Of a stretch of 64,000 nt of DNA, positions 25,142 to 34,800 are shown one piece after another. The position numbers and the translations under genes were made by a program. The stretch's first letter is position 1, and every line of letters starts with the position of its first letter. The DNA comes from Aquimarina sp. RZ0 (GTDB taxonomy: Bacteria; Bacteroidota; Bacteroidia; Flavobacteriales; Flavobacteriaceae): positions 52,672-116,671 of the forward strand of contig NZ_VTZU01000010.1 of assembly GCF_008370685.1 (NCBI RefSeq), written 5' to 3'. The notes under the pieces were generated by a model, which was not told the DNA's origin, made no database searches, and was given only the letters and a program-made list of their open reading frames with translations.

Positions 25142-26347
25142 TTATATAATATCATTTTTTACAAAATTATTGGTTGAGAGTAAATCAAGCTCTTTCAGAA
25201 CTCTCGGGAGTCCACCACCTTTTTGAAACGAATCTCCAATTTTCTTGGATGCTTTAGCATATTCAGGGTCATTTAGTATTTTCTCTAAAGCTGTCGATAA
25301 ATGTTCAGGTTTCAAACGTTTAAATTTCAATCGAATTCCAATATGTAACTCTGCTACTCTAGAGGCAACCTGGGATTGGTCAAATGCTATCGGAAGCACA
25401 ATTAATGGCAACCCCTGCTCCATACTCTCACAAACAGTGTTATGACCTCCATGACAGATTACTGCTTGCAAGTATGGTAATAATTGTAGTTGAGGGACTT
25501 TATCCTGAACAATAAAATTATCAGGCCACTGCTCAAACAAATCCGGGTCTGCAACGAGAATAATCAGGTAATTTTTATCCTTAAATGCATCGATTACCTT
25601 GAGATAAAAATCTCTTTTTGAAGGTGCTGAAAATATGGTTCCAATAGAAATTAATATTTTTGGTTGTGATATCGTTTTTAAATATTCCCAATCAAAAACT
25701 GCATCCGTGGGACGATCTTCTATGAGTGGCCCTACAAATTTATAATAATCAGGAAACTCTTCTGTTCCCAAAAACTCTTTAGAAGAAAAAACTAAGGACA
25801 ATTGATCTGAACAGGCTATTGATTTATTTCCAAAAACCCCAAGTTTTTTTTGTAGATTAATAATTTGTTCTGTTTCCCATTCCAGAAATTTAGGGAAATC
25901 TAAAGAAGCTTTTATAGCTGCAGGAGCAGTAATAGAAGTAGCATAAGGAATGTTTTTTCTAACTGCGCATATTGCACCAGCAAAAGCCTGATGATCGTTA
26001 ATAATGACATCTGGTAGAAAATCATCTATAATATCTGGTAAAATCCTCCCCATATATAATCCTATAGGAATTAAAACTTTTTCATATAGGTACTGGATAC
26101 TTTGTATACCAAAAACCTCTTGCCCTTTCTGCTTTATCTCATCAAAATATGCCATTCCGAGTGTATCTTCACCTTTCTCTTCTTGATGAAACTTATAACA
26201 TACTGCTCCTTCCGGAATTAGATGATCTATGTCGATCATACTTGCCCAGGCCACGGCATGCCCTGCTTCGCTAAGAACTTTCCCCAGACTAAGGGTTGGA
26301 TTAATATGACCCCAAAATGGGGGAACAACGAATAAGAAGTTCGCCAT
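25142..26347 (-). CDS. GT1-family glycosyltransferase (MGT/UGT-like)
   Basis: A 401-residue two-domain GT-B enzyme. The N-terminus MANFLFVVPPFWGHINPTLSLGKVL is the acceptor-domain opening of macrolide- and flavonoid-type glycosyltransferases, with the catalytic His in WGHINP at residue 14. The donor-binding C-domain has PYLQAVICHGGHNTVCESMEQGLPLIVLPIAFDQ (about residues 290-323), the UDP/dTDP-sugar signature HGGxNTxxE. It would transfer a sugar from an activated nucleotide to a small lipophilic acceptor. It is the last of five closely spaced minus-strand genes beginning with the megasynthases, so the acceptor is probably the synthase product. Confidence 0.9.
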   Translation of the reverse strand: MANFLFVVPPFWGHINPTLSLGKVLSEAGHAVAWASMIDIDHLIPEGAVCYKFHQEEKGEDTLGMAYFDEIKQKGQEVFGIQSIQYLYEKVLIPIGLYMGRILPDIIDDFLPDVIINDHQAFAGAICAVRKNIPYATSITAPAAIKASLDFPKFLEWETEQIINLQKKLGVFGNKSIACSDQLSLVFSSKEFLGTEEFPDYYKFVGPLIEDRPTDAVFDWEYLKTISQPKILISIGTIFSAPSKRDFYLKVIDAFKDKNYLIILVADPDLFEQWPDNFIVQDKVPQLQLLPYLQAVICHGGHNTVCESMEQGLPLIVLPIAFDQSQVASRVAELHIGIRLKFKRLKPEHLSTALEKILNDPEYAKASKKIGDSFQKGGGLPRVLKELDLLSTNNFVKNDII

Positions 26348-26368
26348 ATTTAATAGTGTTAGTTTAGG

Positions 26369-27202
26369 TTATAATGCTTTTATCTGCGAAAAAATACTTT
26401 TTGATGTCTTGAATAAAAAATTATTCACATCTTCTGCTACTTCTACAGGATTTTCTAAGGGATACCAGTGCCCACCTTCTTTTAATAAATAGTGATTAGA
26501 TGGTATCCATTTTGCTAGGTTATTTGCTTCGTCCAGGCAATCAGATTCGCTTCCATAAAGTAACAACGTATCAGAAGCAATCATTAACAGGTCTTCATTT
26601 TCAAACTCCTCTTCTCTATCCAGATCTTCAATAAGCGTGGTTTCCCAACAAAGATGCTTGAAAACTGCCATAATTGAATTCAATACTCGTGTTTTTCCTC
26701 TAGAAACCTTTCCTTCTCCTACCATTTGATTTTTCACTTTACCCATTACAATGTCGGGAAGTTGTTGTTTAACCTCCTCTAATGTTTTGAGATTTTGCTC
26801 TTCCATTACCTGATACACCATGGAATGCTTAGGGCTGGGAGATTCTAACAATATCAATTGATTGCAACGATCTGGAAATATAACAGCAAATTTTAACGCT
26901 ATTTGAGCTCCAAAACTATACCCTACGAGGTGTGCTTTTTCGATTTCCAAAGCATTCATTAATCCCAGAACATCTTCTGCCATTTTTTTAAGATCAAAAC
27001 CACCTTTCCCTTTTTCACTTTTACCATGGCTCTTCAGATCAAACATAACTACATGGTAATTCTTTGCCAATACTGGTGCAAAAGTGAAGTACCATTGTGC
27101 CACATTACCTAATAATCCAGGAATCAAAATGATAGTTTCTGATGCTTTTCGGTTTAATTGCTGAACGTGCAATTTTAACCCATTTACTTTTATATTTGCC
27201 AT
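26369..27202 (-). CDS. Alpha/beta hydrolase
   Basis: A 277-residue cytosolic hydrolase. The oxyanion region is LIPGLLG (about 26-32), the nucleophile elbow GYSFGAQ has Ser at about residue 93, and the catalytic His is in EGGHWYPLENP near 247; the Asp lies near SESDCLDEAN. Situated between the ACP and glycosyltransferase genes, with 25- and 21-base gaps, it could be the thioesterase that releases the chain from the carrier protein, for which neither megasynthase has an obvious domain. Alternatives are an editing hydrolase or an esterase acting on the finished product. Confidence 0.85.
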   Translation of the reverse strand: MANIKVNGLKLHVQQLNRKASETIILIPGLLGNVAQWYFTFAPVLAKNYHVVMFDLKSHGKSEKGKGGFDLKKMAEDVLGLMNALEIEKAHLVGYSFGAQIALKFAVIFPDRCNQLILLESPSPKHSMVYQVMEEQNLKTLEEVKQQLPDIVMGKVKNQMVGEGKVSRGKTRVLNSIMAVFKHLCWETTLIEDLDREEEFENEDLLMIASDTLLLYGSESDCLDEANNLAKWIPSNHYLLKEGGHWYPLENPVEVAEDVNNFLFKTSKSIFSQIKAL

Positions 27203-27227
27203 TTTTTATATTTTGATTAAAAAAGAA

Positions 27228-27536
27228 TTAGTTATGCATCGTAATCTCATGCTCTATAAAATCTATTACTTCCTGTAGTTTCAAATCAATAATCTTTTCG
27301 AGTCCCATATCTGACAACCAGGTTGTAAGATCTGCTTTTTCTCCATATTGAGATTTTACCAGATCGGCAAATTGTACAATTTCTATACTTTCCATTTCTA
27401 ATCCATCGGTAAAAGTATCTTCTGTACTGATTTCATTTTCTGTAATAAAATCTTCCCCTATGACCTCTACAATCATTTTTTTTAGTTCGGTTTCTATACT
27501 AGCTTTAGTTTCTGTGTGTTGGTTAATTATATCCAT
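27228..27536 (-). CDS. Free-standing acyl carrier protein
   Basis: A 102-residue acidic helical protein. The phosphopantetheine attachment Ser lies in DGLEMESIEIVQF (Ser at about residue 52), with ESI in place of the common DSL. The N-terminal ~20 residues are an extra helix. The gene overlaps the end of the 1439-residue synthase gene by 10 bases, so translation is coupled. It probably carries a starter or the finished chain to the hydrolase and glycosyltransferase encoded next. The synthase just upstream carries its own phosphopantetheinyl transferase that could activate it. Confidence 0.88.
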   Translation of the reverse strand: MDIINQHTETKASIETELKKMIVEVIGEDFITENEISTEDTFTDGLEMESIEIVQFADLVKSQYGEKADLTTWLSDMGLEKIIDLKLQEVIDFIEHEITMHN

Positions 27537-30500
27537 CCTATTATAAAGTTTTTGTGTTTTTTAGTTTTAATTTGTGTTTTATTAATGTAAAGATCTGTGC
27601 CATTAATCTCTGTTATGCAGTATTTTTTTGGATTCCCCTGTAGTCCTAACCCTAAGCTTTTGCCATAAGCTTCTTTGGCAGTCCAAAAACGAGTAACCCA
27701 CTCCCACCTATCTTCGCCTTCTGGAATCAATTTTAATTCTTCTAATGAAAATGATACTTCCAGAAAACTAGCCCCTCTGTCTTTAATTTCTTCTATATCA
27801 ATACCGGTCTTCCCTTGAAAAGAAGCTATCGCTACTGCAATTTTTTCTTTGTGAGCAATTGATATTTCCATTTCAGGAAGTTTCACACCTTCACCTATTA
27901 CATAGGGTTTACCATCCGAAGTAGATTTTACTCCAATTTCTGCGGGGTACAGATTTTGAAAAGTGTTTTTTTTGAGCCCCACACGAACTGCATCCTTTGC
28001 TACTACTCTTCCCATCAACCATTGTTTTCTTTTAGAAAGCGGTAAAGATTCCATGCCTTCTTTTTCAGGCATATTTAAATATTTTTTCTTTATATAATCC
28101 CAGGCAGAACTTCTTCGATAGACATCTTCAAATAGAAAAACATTTGGTATAATTTCTTCTGAAAGCTTGTTCTCCAGTACAGACAAAGAGGTATTCCATA
28201 ATTTCTTATTGAAACCAAGGCGTCTATTTCTCCATCCATCGATAATTGCCCATGGAGTTCCGTTCAGTTGTAAGATCATTCTACAACTCAAAAAATCTTC
28301 TGTTTCTTCTATAACCTGACATGTGCATTCCAGAGGTTCGCTTTGTGATGTATACGCTTCAAAAAACTGAATTTTCTCTATTTTTACAGGAAAAGCTACA
28401 TGATCGTGTGGTATCACAAGATGACACCATAAACCAAATAACTGACCCGCATTATCTAATAAAGAGCCTTTACCTCCACCATTAGAAATTACAGCTTTCA
28501 TTCCTTTATTACCCATGGCAATAAATTTTGTGATCCCTTGATATTTTGGACCATGGAACATATATTTTTTTTCATACACCTCCTTTTCCGAGATAGGAAT
28601 ATGCTTCCTTACACCGATATCATCAATAGTTGTAAATGCAGGTTTATCAAACTCTTTACCTACCGTAATACTTGCAACTGCATAATCTCCCAAGCGAATA
28701 TTTACTTGTTCGCTATTTTTCCAGGAACCTGTCAATATTAGATGTATAGGAGATGTAACATCTGTCCACTTAAATGCTTGAATATTTTCTATTCTTATAA
28801 TCTTATAATCTGGTAAGTTCTGCTGTACTGCATCTGCCATAAGTTCTATAAGCATTGTCATCGGTACTACCGGAAACCTATCGCCTATATAAGGCCATCC
28901 TGATTTCTGCATATACATCGAATGATCTATTAAGTCCGGATAGCGTTCTAAAGAAAGCTCTACAGCCTGTTCAAAATCTGCTGGAATGGATTCTTTATAC
29001 AATAACTCGTTTTGAAAAGTATGAGTATTGATATTAATAGATTGCTCATTCACAGTATCAAAGCTATTTGTTAGCGCCATAGCAATCTCCTTTTGTGCAC
29101 TTTGTATAGCTTCAAAATTTTGATGAAAACTTTGTAATATAGGGTGTAAATTTTTATTGTTTTCTTGACTAGAAATTTTATTTTCTGTAACGAGTATTTC
29201 TTGTTTTGGAATGGCTATAGCTTCAAATTCTGTTACCAGTGGTAATCCAAGTTGAAGCTTTATGTTATGGTTCTTCTTTTCTCTTCTTTTAAGATGTAAA
29301 AAAGAAATATCTACGTCTTTCCCTTCTATAAACATTGCTGCTACCACACGCTGTAATTGGTTAATTCCTGAACGTTTTACAGAATTTGCTGAAAGACCTG
29401 AGTATGTCATTCCCTTTAGTGTATCGTCTGTAAAACCAATTAATCCTCCCGCTCCTATTTGTACAAATGCTTTTACATTTTCTTGCTGATGAAGTGTTTG
29501 GATCAACTCTTTAAAACGAACTGGTTTTACCAAATGTTCCATAGATAAGACTCTTATATCTTCTATATCTTCTGGATATGGAGCTACCGTCGTTGCAGAC
29601 CACAACGGTATGCTAGATTTGTTTTGGAGCACATTTAATTTATCCTCTAATTGATAACTAAAATCTTCAAAAAAAGGAGAGTGAAACCCTGACTGGAAAG
29701 GCAATACTTGATTAAAAACCTGTTGATCCTGTAGTAATCTCTTACATTCATTTATTGACTCTTCTGTTCCACATATAATAGATTGATGTAAACAGTTATC
29801 GTGAGTCAGGTATACATTCCCTATTTTTTTTAGTATTGGAGTTACTACATCTACTCCTGCACCAACTGCCAGGAAATATACATCAGGGACTTTGATTGTG
29901 TTTATATCAAATTCTGATAGCATTTTTAGTACAGCTTCTCTATTTGCTATTCCTGCAGAGTAGAATCCTATCCATTCGCCTAAACTATGCCCTGCAATAC
30001 AATCAGGAATAATGCCCAATTTTTTTAAGGCAATATCTGTAACTATACTATTTTTAAAGACACTGACACCCGACTCTACTAGTTCTGAACTTTCTGCGTG
30101 ATGAATTTTTTCGATCTCAAAATATTCATAAATATCATCTACGCTATTGTTAGCCAACGCATCCAGACCCGGAAAAAGAAAGCACAACTTTCCTCCATCC
30201 AGAAGTAATGGGGATGAGGTATACCAAATATCATTACGATTGCGCCACGCTTTTCCTTTTTTAACAATCTTGATCGCTTTTTCTATCCTTTCTAATGTGG
30301 GATTAAAAAGTGCCAGTCGATGTATGCCTTTGCCTAGAGTATAATCTCCTTGCTCTAATGCAGTAATCAATGCTTCCGATGAATCACGTGTTAATAATAA
30401 TAGCTCATCTTTTTCATAGGTAGCTGGAGTTATATATTTCTTTTTAGTATTGTTTTTTGAAGTATGATACCCTTCTAATACTACATGTGCATTAATCCCT

Positions 30501-31846
30501 CCAAATCCAAATGCATTAACTCCTGCTCGTCTGGGGAGTTCTTCCTGATCCCAATCTCTGGTTTCAGAAATTATGCTAAAACCGCTATCTTTTATAGTTT
30601 CTAAGGGAGTTTGACAATGCAATGTTGGAGGCAGTTCTCCATGATACAATGCCATGGCTGTTTTTATTAAGCCTGCTATTCCTGCGGCAGGCATTGTATG
30701 ACCAATCATCGATTTTACGGTACCAAGTCCAGCATTAATTTTTCCGGATCTGTTCCCAAATACATTTTTTAATGTTTCTATTTCGGTTGCATCCCCAAGT
30801 TGTGTTCCAGTACCATGAGCCTCAATATAGCCTACTTCTTCTGGAGCAATTCCTGCCTGATCCCAAGCTTGTTTGATTGCTCTGGTTTGTCCTGATACTG
30901 CGGGACTCATGATACTAGTTGCAGAACCATCACTTGCGATCCCGGTACCTTTGATAACAGCATAAATTCTATCTTCATCTTCAATTGCATCCTCCAGTCT
31001 TTTTAGTACTACCATTCCACAGCCTTCTCCAATTAGTAGGCCATCCGCTTTTTGGTCAAAAGGTCTTATTTGTTGCTGCTTGGACAAAGCTCCAAGCTGT
31101 GTAAACACACTATAAAAGGTTACATTTTGACATAAATGTACACCGCCAGCAATAACCATATTACAACGCCCTGTTGTAAGTTCCTGAACAGCATGGTCTA
31201 TCGCTATGAGTGAACTCGCACAAGCTGCATCTATGGTGTATGCGGTACCACCGAGGTTTAATCTGTTTGCCACTAGTGAAGCTGCTAGATTGGGAATAAG
31301 CCCCATAGCTGTATCTGGTCCAAAACGACCTGTTTGCTTTTGAAACCCCTTCCTGATTTTTTCCATTTCTGAAGGCGCTATATCCGGAGCAATAGAATTC
31401 AATAAATTAACCAGATGTTCTCCTGTACGGAGCTGTTCAACAAGTCTGGTGATCCCAGTTCCCAGATAATTCCCTTTCCCTAAGATTATTCCGGTCTTAT
31501 CCGTTGGTGTGTTTTTATCAAATACACTGGCATCTTCCAGAGCTGCTTTCGCCATTTTTAAGGTAATCAGATGATCTGGTTCTGTCCCTTGAACAGTAAT
31601 AGGTACAATCCCAAACTCGATGGGATCAAACTCTGCCAAATTATCTACAAATCCGCCACGTTTGCAGTAAAAACGGTCTATAGCGGTCGAAGACGGATCA
31701 TAATACCTGCTTTCCCATCTATTTTCAGGAACATCAGAAATAGCATCTACTCTATTTCTGATATTGTTCCAATAAGTATGTATATCTTTTGCACCGGGGA
31801 ACATACAAGACATCCCAACGATAGCAATATCATTTTTTTGATTCAT
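27527..31846 (-). CDS. Type I PKS / PUFA-synthase-like protein: KS-AT-DH-PPTase
   Basis: A 1439-residue multidomain enzyme. The ketosynthase spans 1 to about 450 with active Cys in DAACASS (about 207) and His in EAHGTGTQ and in VKSMIGHTMPAAG. An acyltransferase-like domain spans about 550-860, with IAGHSLGEW (Ser near 620) but a first motif FLFPGLDAL that departs from FPGQGSQ, so its loading activity is uncertain. A dehydratase/hotdog region lies near 975-1190 with the DHSMYMQ...PVVPMTM segment. A C-terminal Sfp-type 4'-phosphopantetheinyl transferase (about 1200-1439) has GIDIEEI and WTAKEAYGKSLG. It would extend and dehydrate the chain together with the 2453-residue partner, 32 bases upstream, and activate the carrier proteins. 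Confidence 0.92.
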   Translation of the reverse strand: MNQKNDIAIVGMSCMFPGAKDIHTYWNNIRNRVDAISDVPENRWESRYYDPSSTAIDRFYCKRGGFVDNLAEFDPIEFGIVPITVQGTEPDHLITLKMAKAALEDASVFDKNTPTDKTGIILGKGNYLGTGITRLVEQLRTGEHLVNLLNSIAPDIAPSEMEKIRKGFQKQTGRFGPDTAMGLIPNLAASLVANRLNLGGTAYTIDAACASSLIAIDHAVQELTTGRCNMVIAGGVHLCQNVTFYSVFTQLGALSKQQQIRPFDQKADGLLIGEGCGMVVLKRLEDAIEDEDRIYAVIKGTGIASDGSATSIMSPAVSGQTRAIKQAWDQAGIAPEEVGYIEAHGTGTQLGDATEIETLKNVFGNRSGKINAGLGTVKSMIGHTMPAAGIAGLIKTAMALYHGELPPTLHCQTPLETIKDSGFSIISETRDWDQEELPRRAGVNAFGFGGINAHVVLEGYHTSKNNTKKKYITPATYEKDELLLLTRDSSEALITALEQGDYTLGKGIHRLALFNPTLERIEKAIKIVKKGKAWRNRNDIWYTSSPLLLDGGKLCFLFPGLDALANNSVDDIYEYFEIEKIHHAESSELVESGVSVFKNSIVTDIALKKLGIIPDCIAGHSLGEWIGFYSAGIANREAVLKMLSEFDINTIKVPDVYFLAVGAGVDVVTPILKKIGNVYLTHDNCLHQSIICGTEESINECKRLLQDQQVFNQVLPFQSGFHSPFFEDFSYQLEDKLNVLQNKSSIPLWSATTVAPYPEDIEDIRVLSMEHLVKPVRFKELIQTLHQQENVKAFVQIGAGGLIGFTDDTLKGMTYSGLSANSVKRSGINQLQRVVAAMFIEGKDVDISFLHLKRREKKNHNIKLQLGLPLVTEFEAIAIPKQEILVTENKISSQENNKNLHPILQSFHQNFEAIQSAQKEIAMALTNSFDTVNEQSININTHTFQNELLYKESIPADFEQAVELSLERYPDLIDHSMYMQKSGWPYIGDRFPVVPMTMLIELMADAVQQNLPDYKIIRIENIQAFKWTDVTSPIHLILTGSWKNSEQVNIRLGDYAVASITVGKEFDKPAFTTIDDIGVRKHIPISEKEVYEKKYMFHGPKYQGITKFIAMGNKGMKAVISNGGGKGSLLDNAGQLFGLWCHLVIPHDHVAFPVKIEKIQFFEAYTSQSEPLECTCQVIEETEDFLSCRMILQLNGTPWAIIDGWRNRRLGFNKKLWNTSLSVLENKLSEEIIPNVFLFEDVYRRSSAWDYIKKKYLNMPEKEGMESLPLSKRKQWLMGRVVAKDAVRVGLKKNTFQNLYPAEIGVKSTSDGKPYVIGEGVKLPEMEISIAHKEKIAVAIASFQGKTGIDIEEIKDRGASFLEVSFSLEELKLIPEGEDRWEWVTRFWTAKEAYGKSLGLGLQGNPKKYCITEINGTDLYINKTQIKTKKHKNFIIGWI

Positions 31847-31878
31847 TATATAAAAACAATAAGGTTTAGTAAGAAAAA

Positions 31879-34800
31879 TTATTCTGCCATAATAAGTACT
31901 TGACTGTCTCTGCCATACTTAATCTCATTTATAAAGGTTTCCATACCTTCTTTTAATGGGATCAATGCGATACCTCTTCTTTCATATTCTTTTTCTAGAG
32001 TTGAGGATACCATACCTGCACCTTTCCATGGTCCCCAGTTTATAGAAATAACCTTAGCTTTTAGTTTTTCTTTGAGCTCCCATGCATATTCGTCTAATAC
32101 ACTGTTTGCTGCTGCATAATCCGTTTGTCCTTTGTTACCATATACAGAAGCTACACTAGAAAATAATACAACAAATTGTACATCTTCTCTAAGTTTTTCA
32201 GCTAGTATCCGTACCGGAGTAACTTTTGTGCTAAACACACGTTCAAAAGATTCTTCGGTTTTATCCTGAAACAGTTTATCTTCGAGTAAACCAGCTCCGT
32301 GTATTACTCCGTCAATCCTATTGTATGATGTATACAGGTCGTTGATAAGAGTACCCAAATTATTTTCATCTCTCAAATCCATTGCATGATAATCCACTCT
32401 CGCTCCATTTCCTTCTATAGATCGTATGGTATTAAGCACTTGATTTCGTTTAAAAATCTTATTAGTTTCTTTTTCAATATCAGCAGGTGTTTTGAATACT
32501 TTTAAAGCAATCAGTTCTTTTTTAATTTCTTCTTTAGATTTTAGATTTGTAAACTGATCTATCGGTACCTTTCGCGGATCTGAAGATCTACCTATTAGGA
32601 TAAAATTACAGGGATATTCATTAGAGAAGCGGATCATCATCTCAGCGGTAATCCCTTGTGCTCCTCCTAACACTAAAATTACTGCATTAGTATCGAGGGC
32701 TATTTCTGGAGACGTTCCATTAGTCAGTGCTGTAGGGATGAGTTCAAATATTTTTCGTTCATCTTCTTTATAGAAAACTTCTATCTGATTGTCATTAAGT
32801 AATAATTCTTCCTGAACAATTGCAGCTGTAGACTCTGGTATCAGGCTATTTTCCATATTAATGATACGGCAGTTTGCCTGTGACCATTCCTGATTTAAAC
32901 TTTTAAGAAAACCAGAATATCCTTGAAAATTACGTAATATCTTAACATCTTTGGAAACTCTAAGGTGACTTTTTAGATCAGAAATCGCGTAAATCCAACG
33001 TACATTTTTAGCGTCTAGCTTTTTTACCAAAGAGACAAAATCCGTAATCTTAGGACGCACTGGCGCAGCAAAAATATCTAATAATATAAGACCATCATAC
33101 TTGTCTAATTCTTGATCATTCGTAGCGATAATAGTTACATTGGCTCCACTTTTTTCTAATGTAGCTTTTATTGTTCTGGCTAATATTCCTCCATCATCAG
33201 TAATTGCAAAATTTTTCTGATTCAACTCATTATTATGCAATCCATTCTCTTTCTGAGTTTTTAACTGAAAACTCCACCGCATCAATTTTTCTTTATCATC
33301 TTTCTTAGTAGGAATACCATTAGCAATGGTTCTGGTAGAAGTAAGTATATTTTCTTCTTGCTTTGTGCCAGCACCTATGACATCTGTGATCCAGGAAACT
33401 AATCCTTGAAGAGTTTTTATACCCGCCAATTCTTCTACGATAGCTTCTTCGTTTTGGCTAGAAGTGTTAAAACCTCCTAACTGGATTCTTATCTCTCCAA
33501 TTATCTCCATTCTTTTAATAGAGTCTATACTCAAATCAGCTTCCAGATCCATTTCTAATCCTAACATCTCCTCTGGATACCCGGTTTTATCACTAATAAT
33601 TTTTATCAATAATTCCTGAATACTGTTTTGAGTCCAAACAGTAGGTGATACCTCTGCTTCTTGCCTACTACCATTTGTAACGGGAACCGACACTTCCTGG
33701 TTTTCGGGAACTTTGATTCTTTCTTCTAACCAGTTGATAAGGCTTTTTAATGTTTTTAATCCTGTTAATTCTTCCACTAATTCTTCTTCTCCTTTATTGG
33801 TTTCTCCAAATCCTCCTAACTCGATTTTCAAAGCACCAATAATTTCCATTCTCTTAATAGAATCTATACTGAGATCTGCCTCCATATCCATATCTACCCC
33901 TAGCATATCAACCGGGTATCCGGTTTTATCACTTACAATATCAATTAGTATTTTTTGTATGTCGACAGGTACATTTTTAATAGAGGTTTCAGAAACATTA
34001 CTTGTAGTTACTTCTGGCAAAGGTTGCTTGCTATGTTCCTGAACCCAATCAATAAGTCCTCTCAGTGTTTTTATGCTAGCTAATTGTTCTATTAACTGTT
34101 CTTCTGTTTTCCCTTGTGATTGTAGTGTTCCTAACTTCTCTTTAAGTGCTCCTGTAATTTCCATTCTTTTAATAGAATCTATACTAAGATCCGCCTCCAT
34201 ATCCATATCCATCCCTAACATATCCACAGGATATCCAGTTTTATCACTTACAATATCCAGTAAAATATCTTGTAGAGCTTCGCGAGAATGTAGTGTTGGT
34301 AATTTAATGCTTCCGTTTTGCTGAACAGGAAGAATGGCTTCTGCACTTGGTTTTGAAACTGTCTTCTGAATATTATTTATTACAGGATAATCATCCAGTC
34401 TTGTTTGAGGTATATTTATTTGCTGACCTAGATACCCCAAAACTACATCACGCTGTGCATTAACCATACTTTTTACATTATCCAGATATTCCTTTACTAA
34501 CTGTTTTGACCCTTCTTCTGCAATCATTGCTGGTTGTAACGGAGCTATCGAATGCCCTGTTAATTGTAATGGAGTTATAACTGGTTTGCCAGCATGTGTC
34601 GGTATTTTACTATACACGGGAGTAGCACAATGACCATTTACAGTCCATAATGTTTTGCTTTTGGCATATTTCTCTGGATGTTGGATGTCTATTGTTAATG
34701 CATCACGGTCAATAAAAAGCTGGTCTATATTTACCTGTCTTCCGGTAGCAACATATTTTGCTATAGCTTTCAGCATATAATCAATCCCCTGTACTGTTTT

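Noticed and set aside
33713..34324. Two similar plus-strand frames of 109 and 83 codons
   Set aside because: Their likeness to each other only mirrors the tandem ACP repeats of the megasynthase on the other strand.
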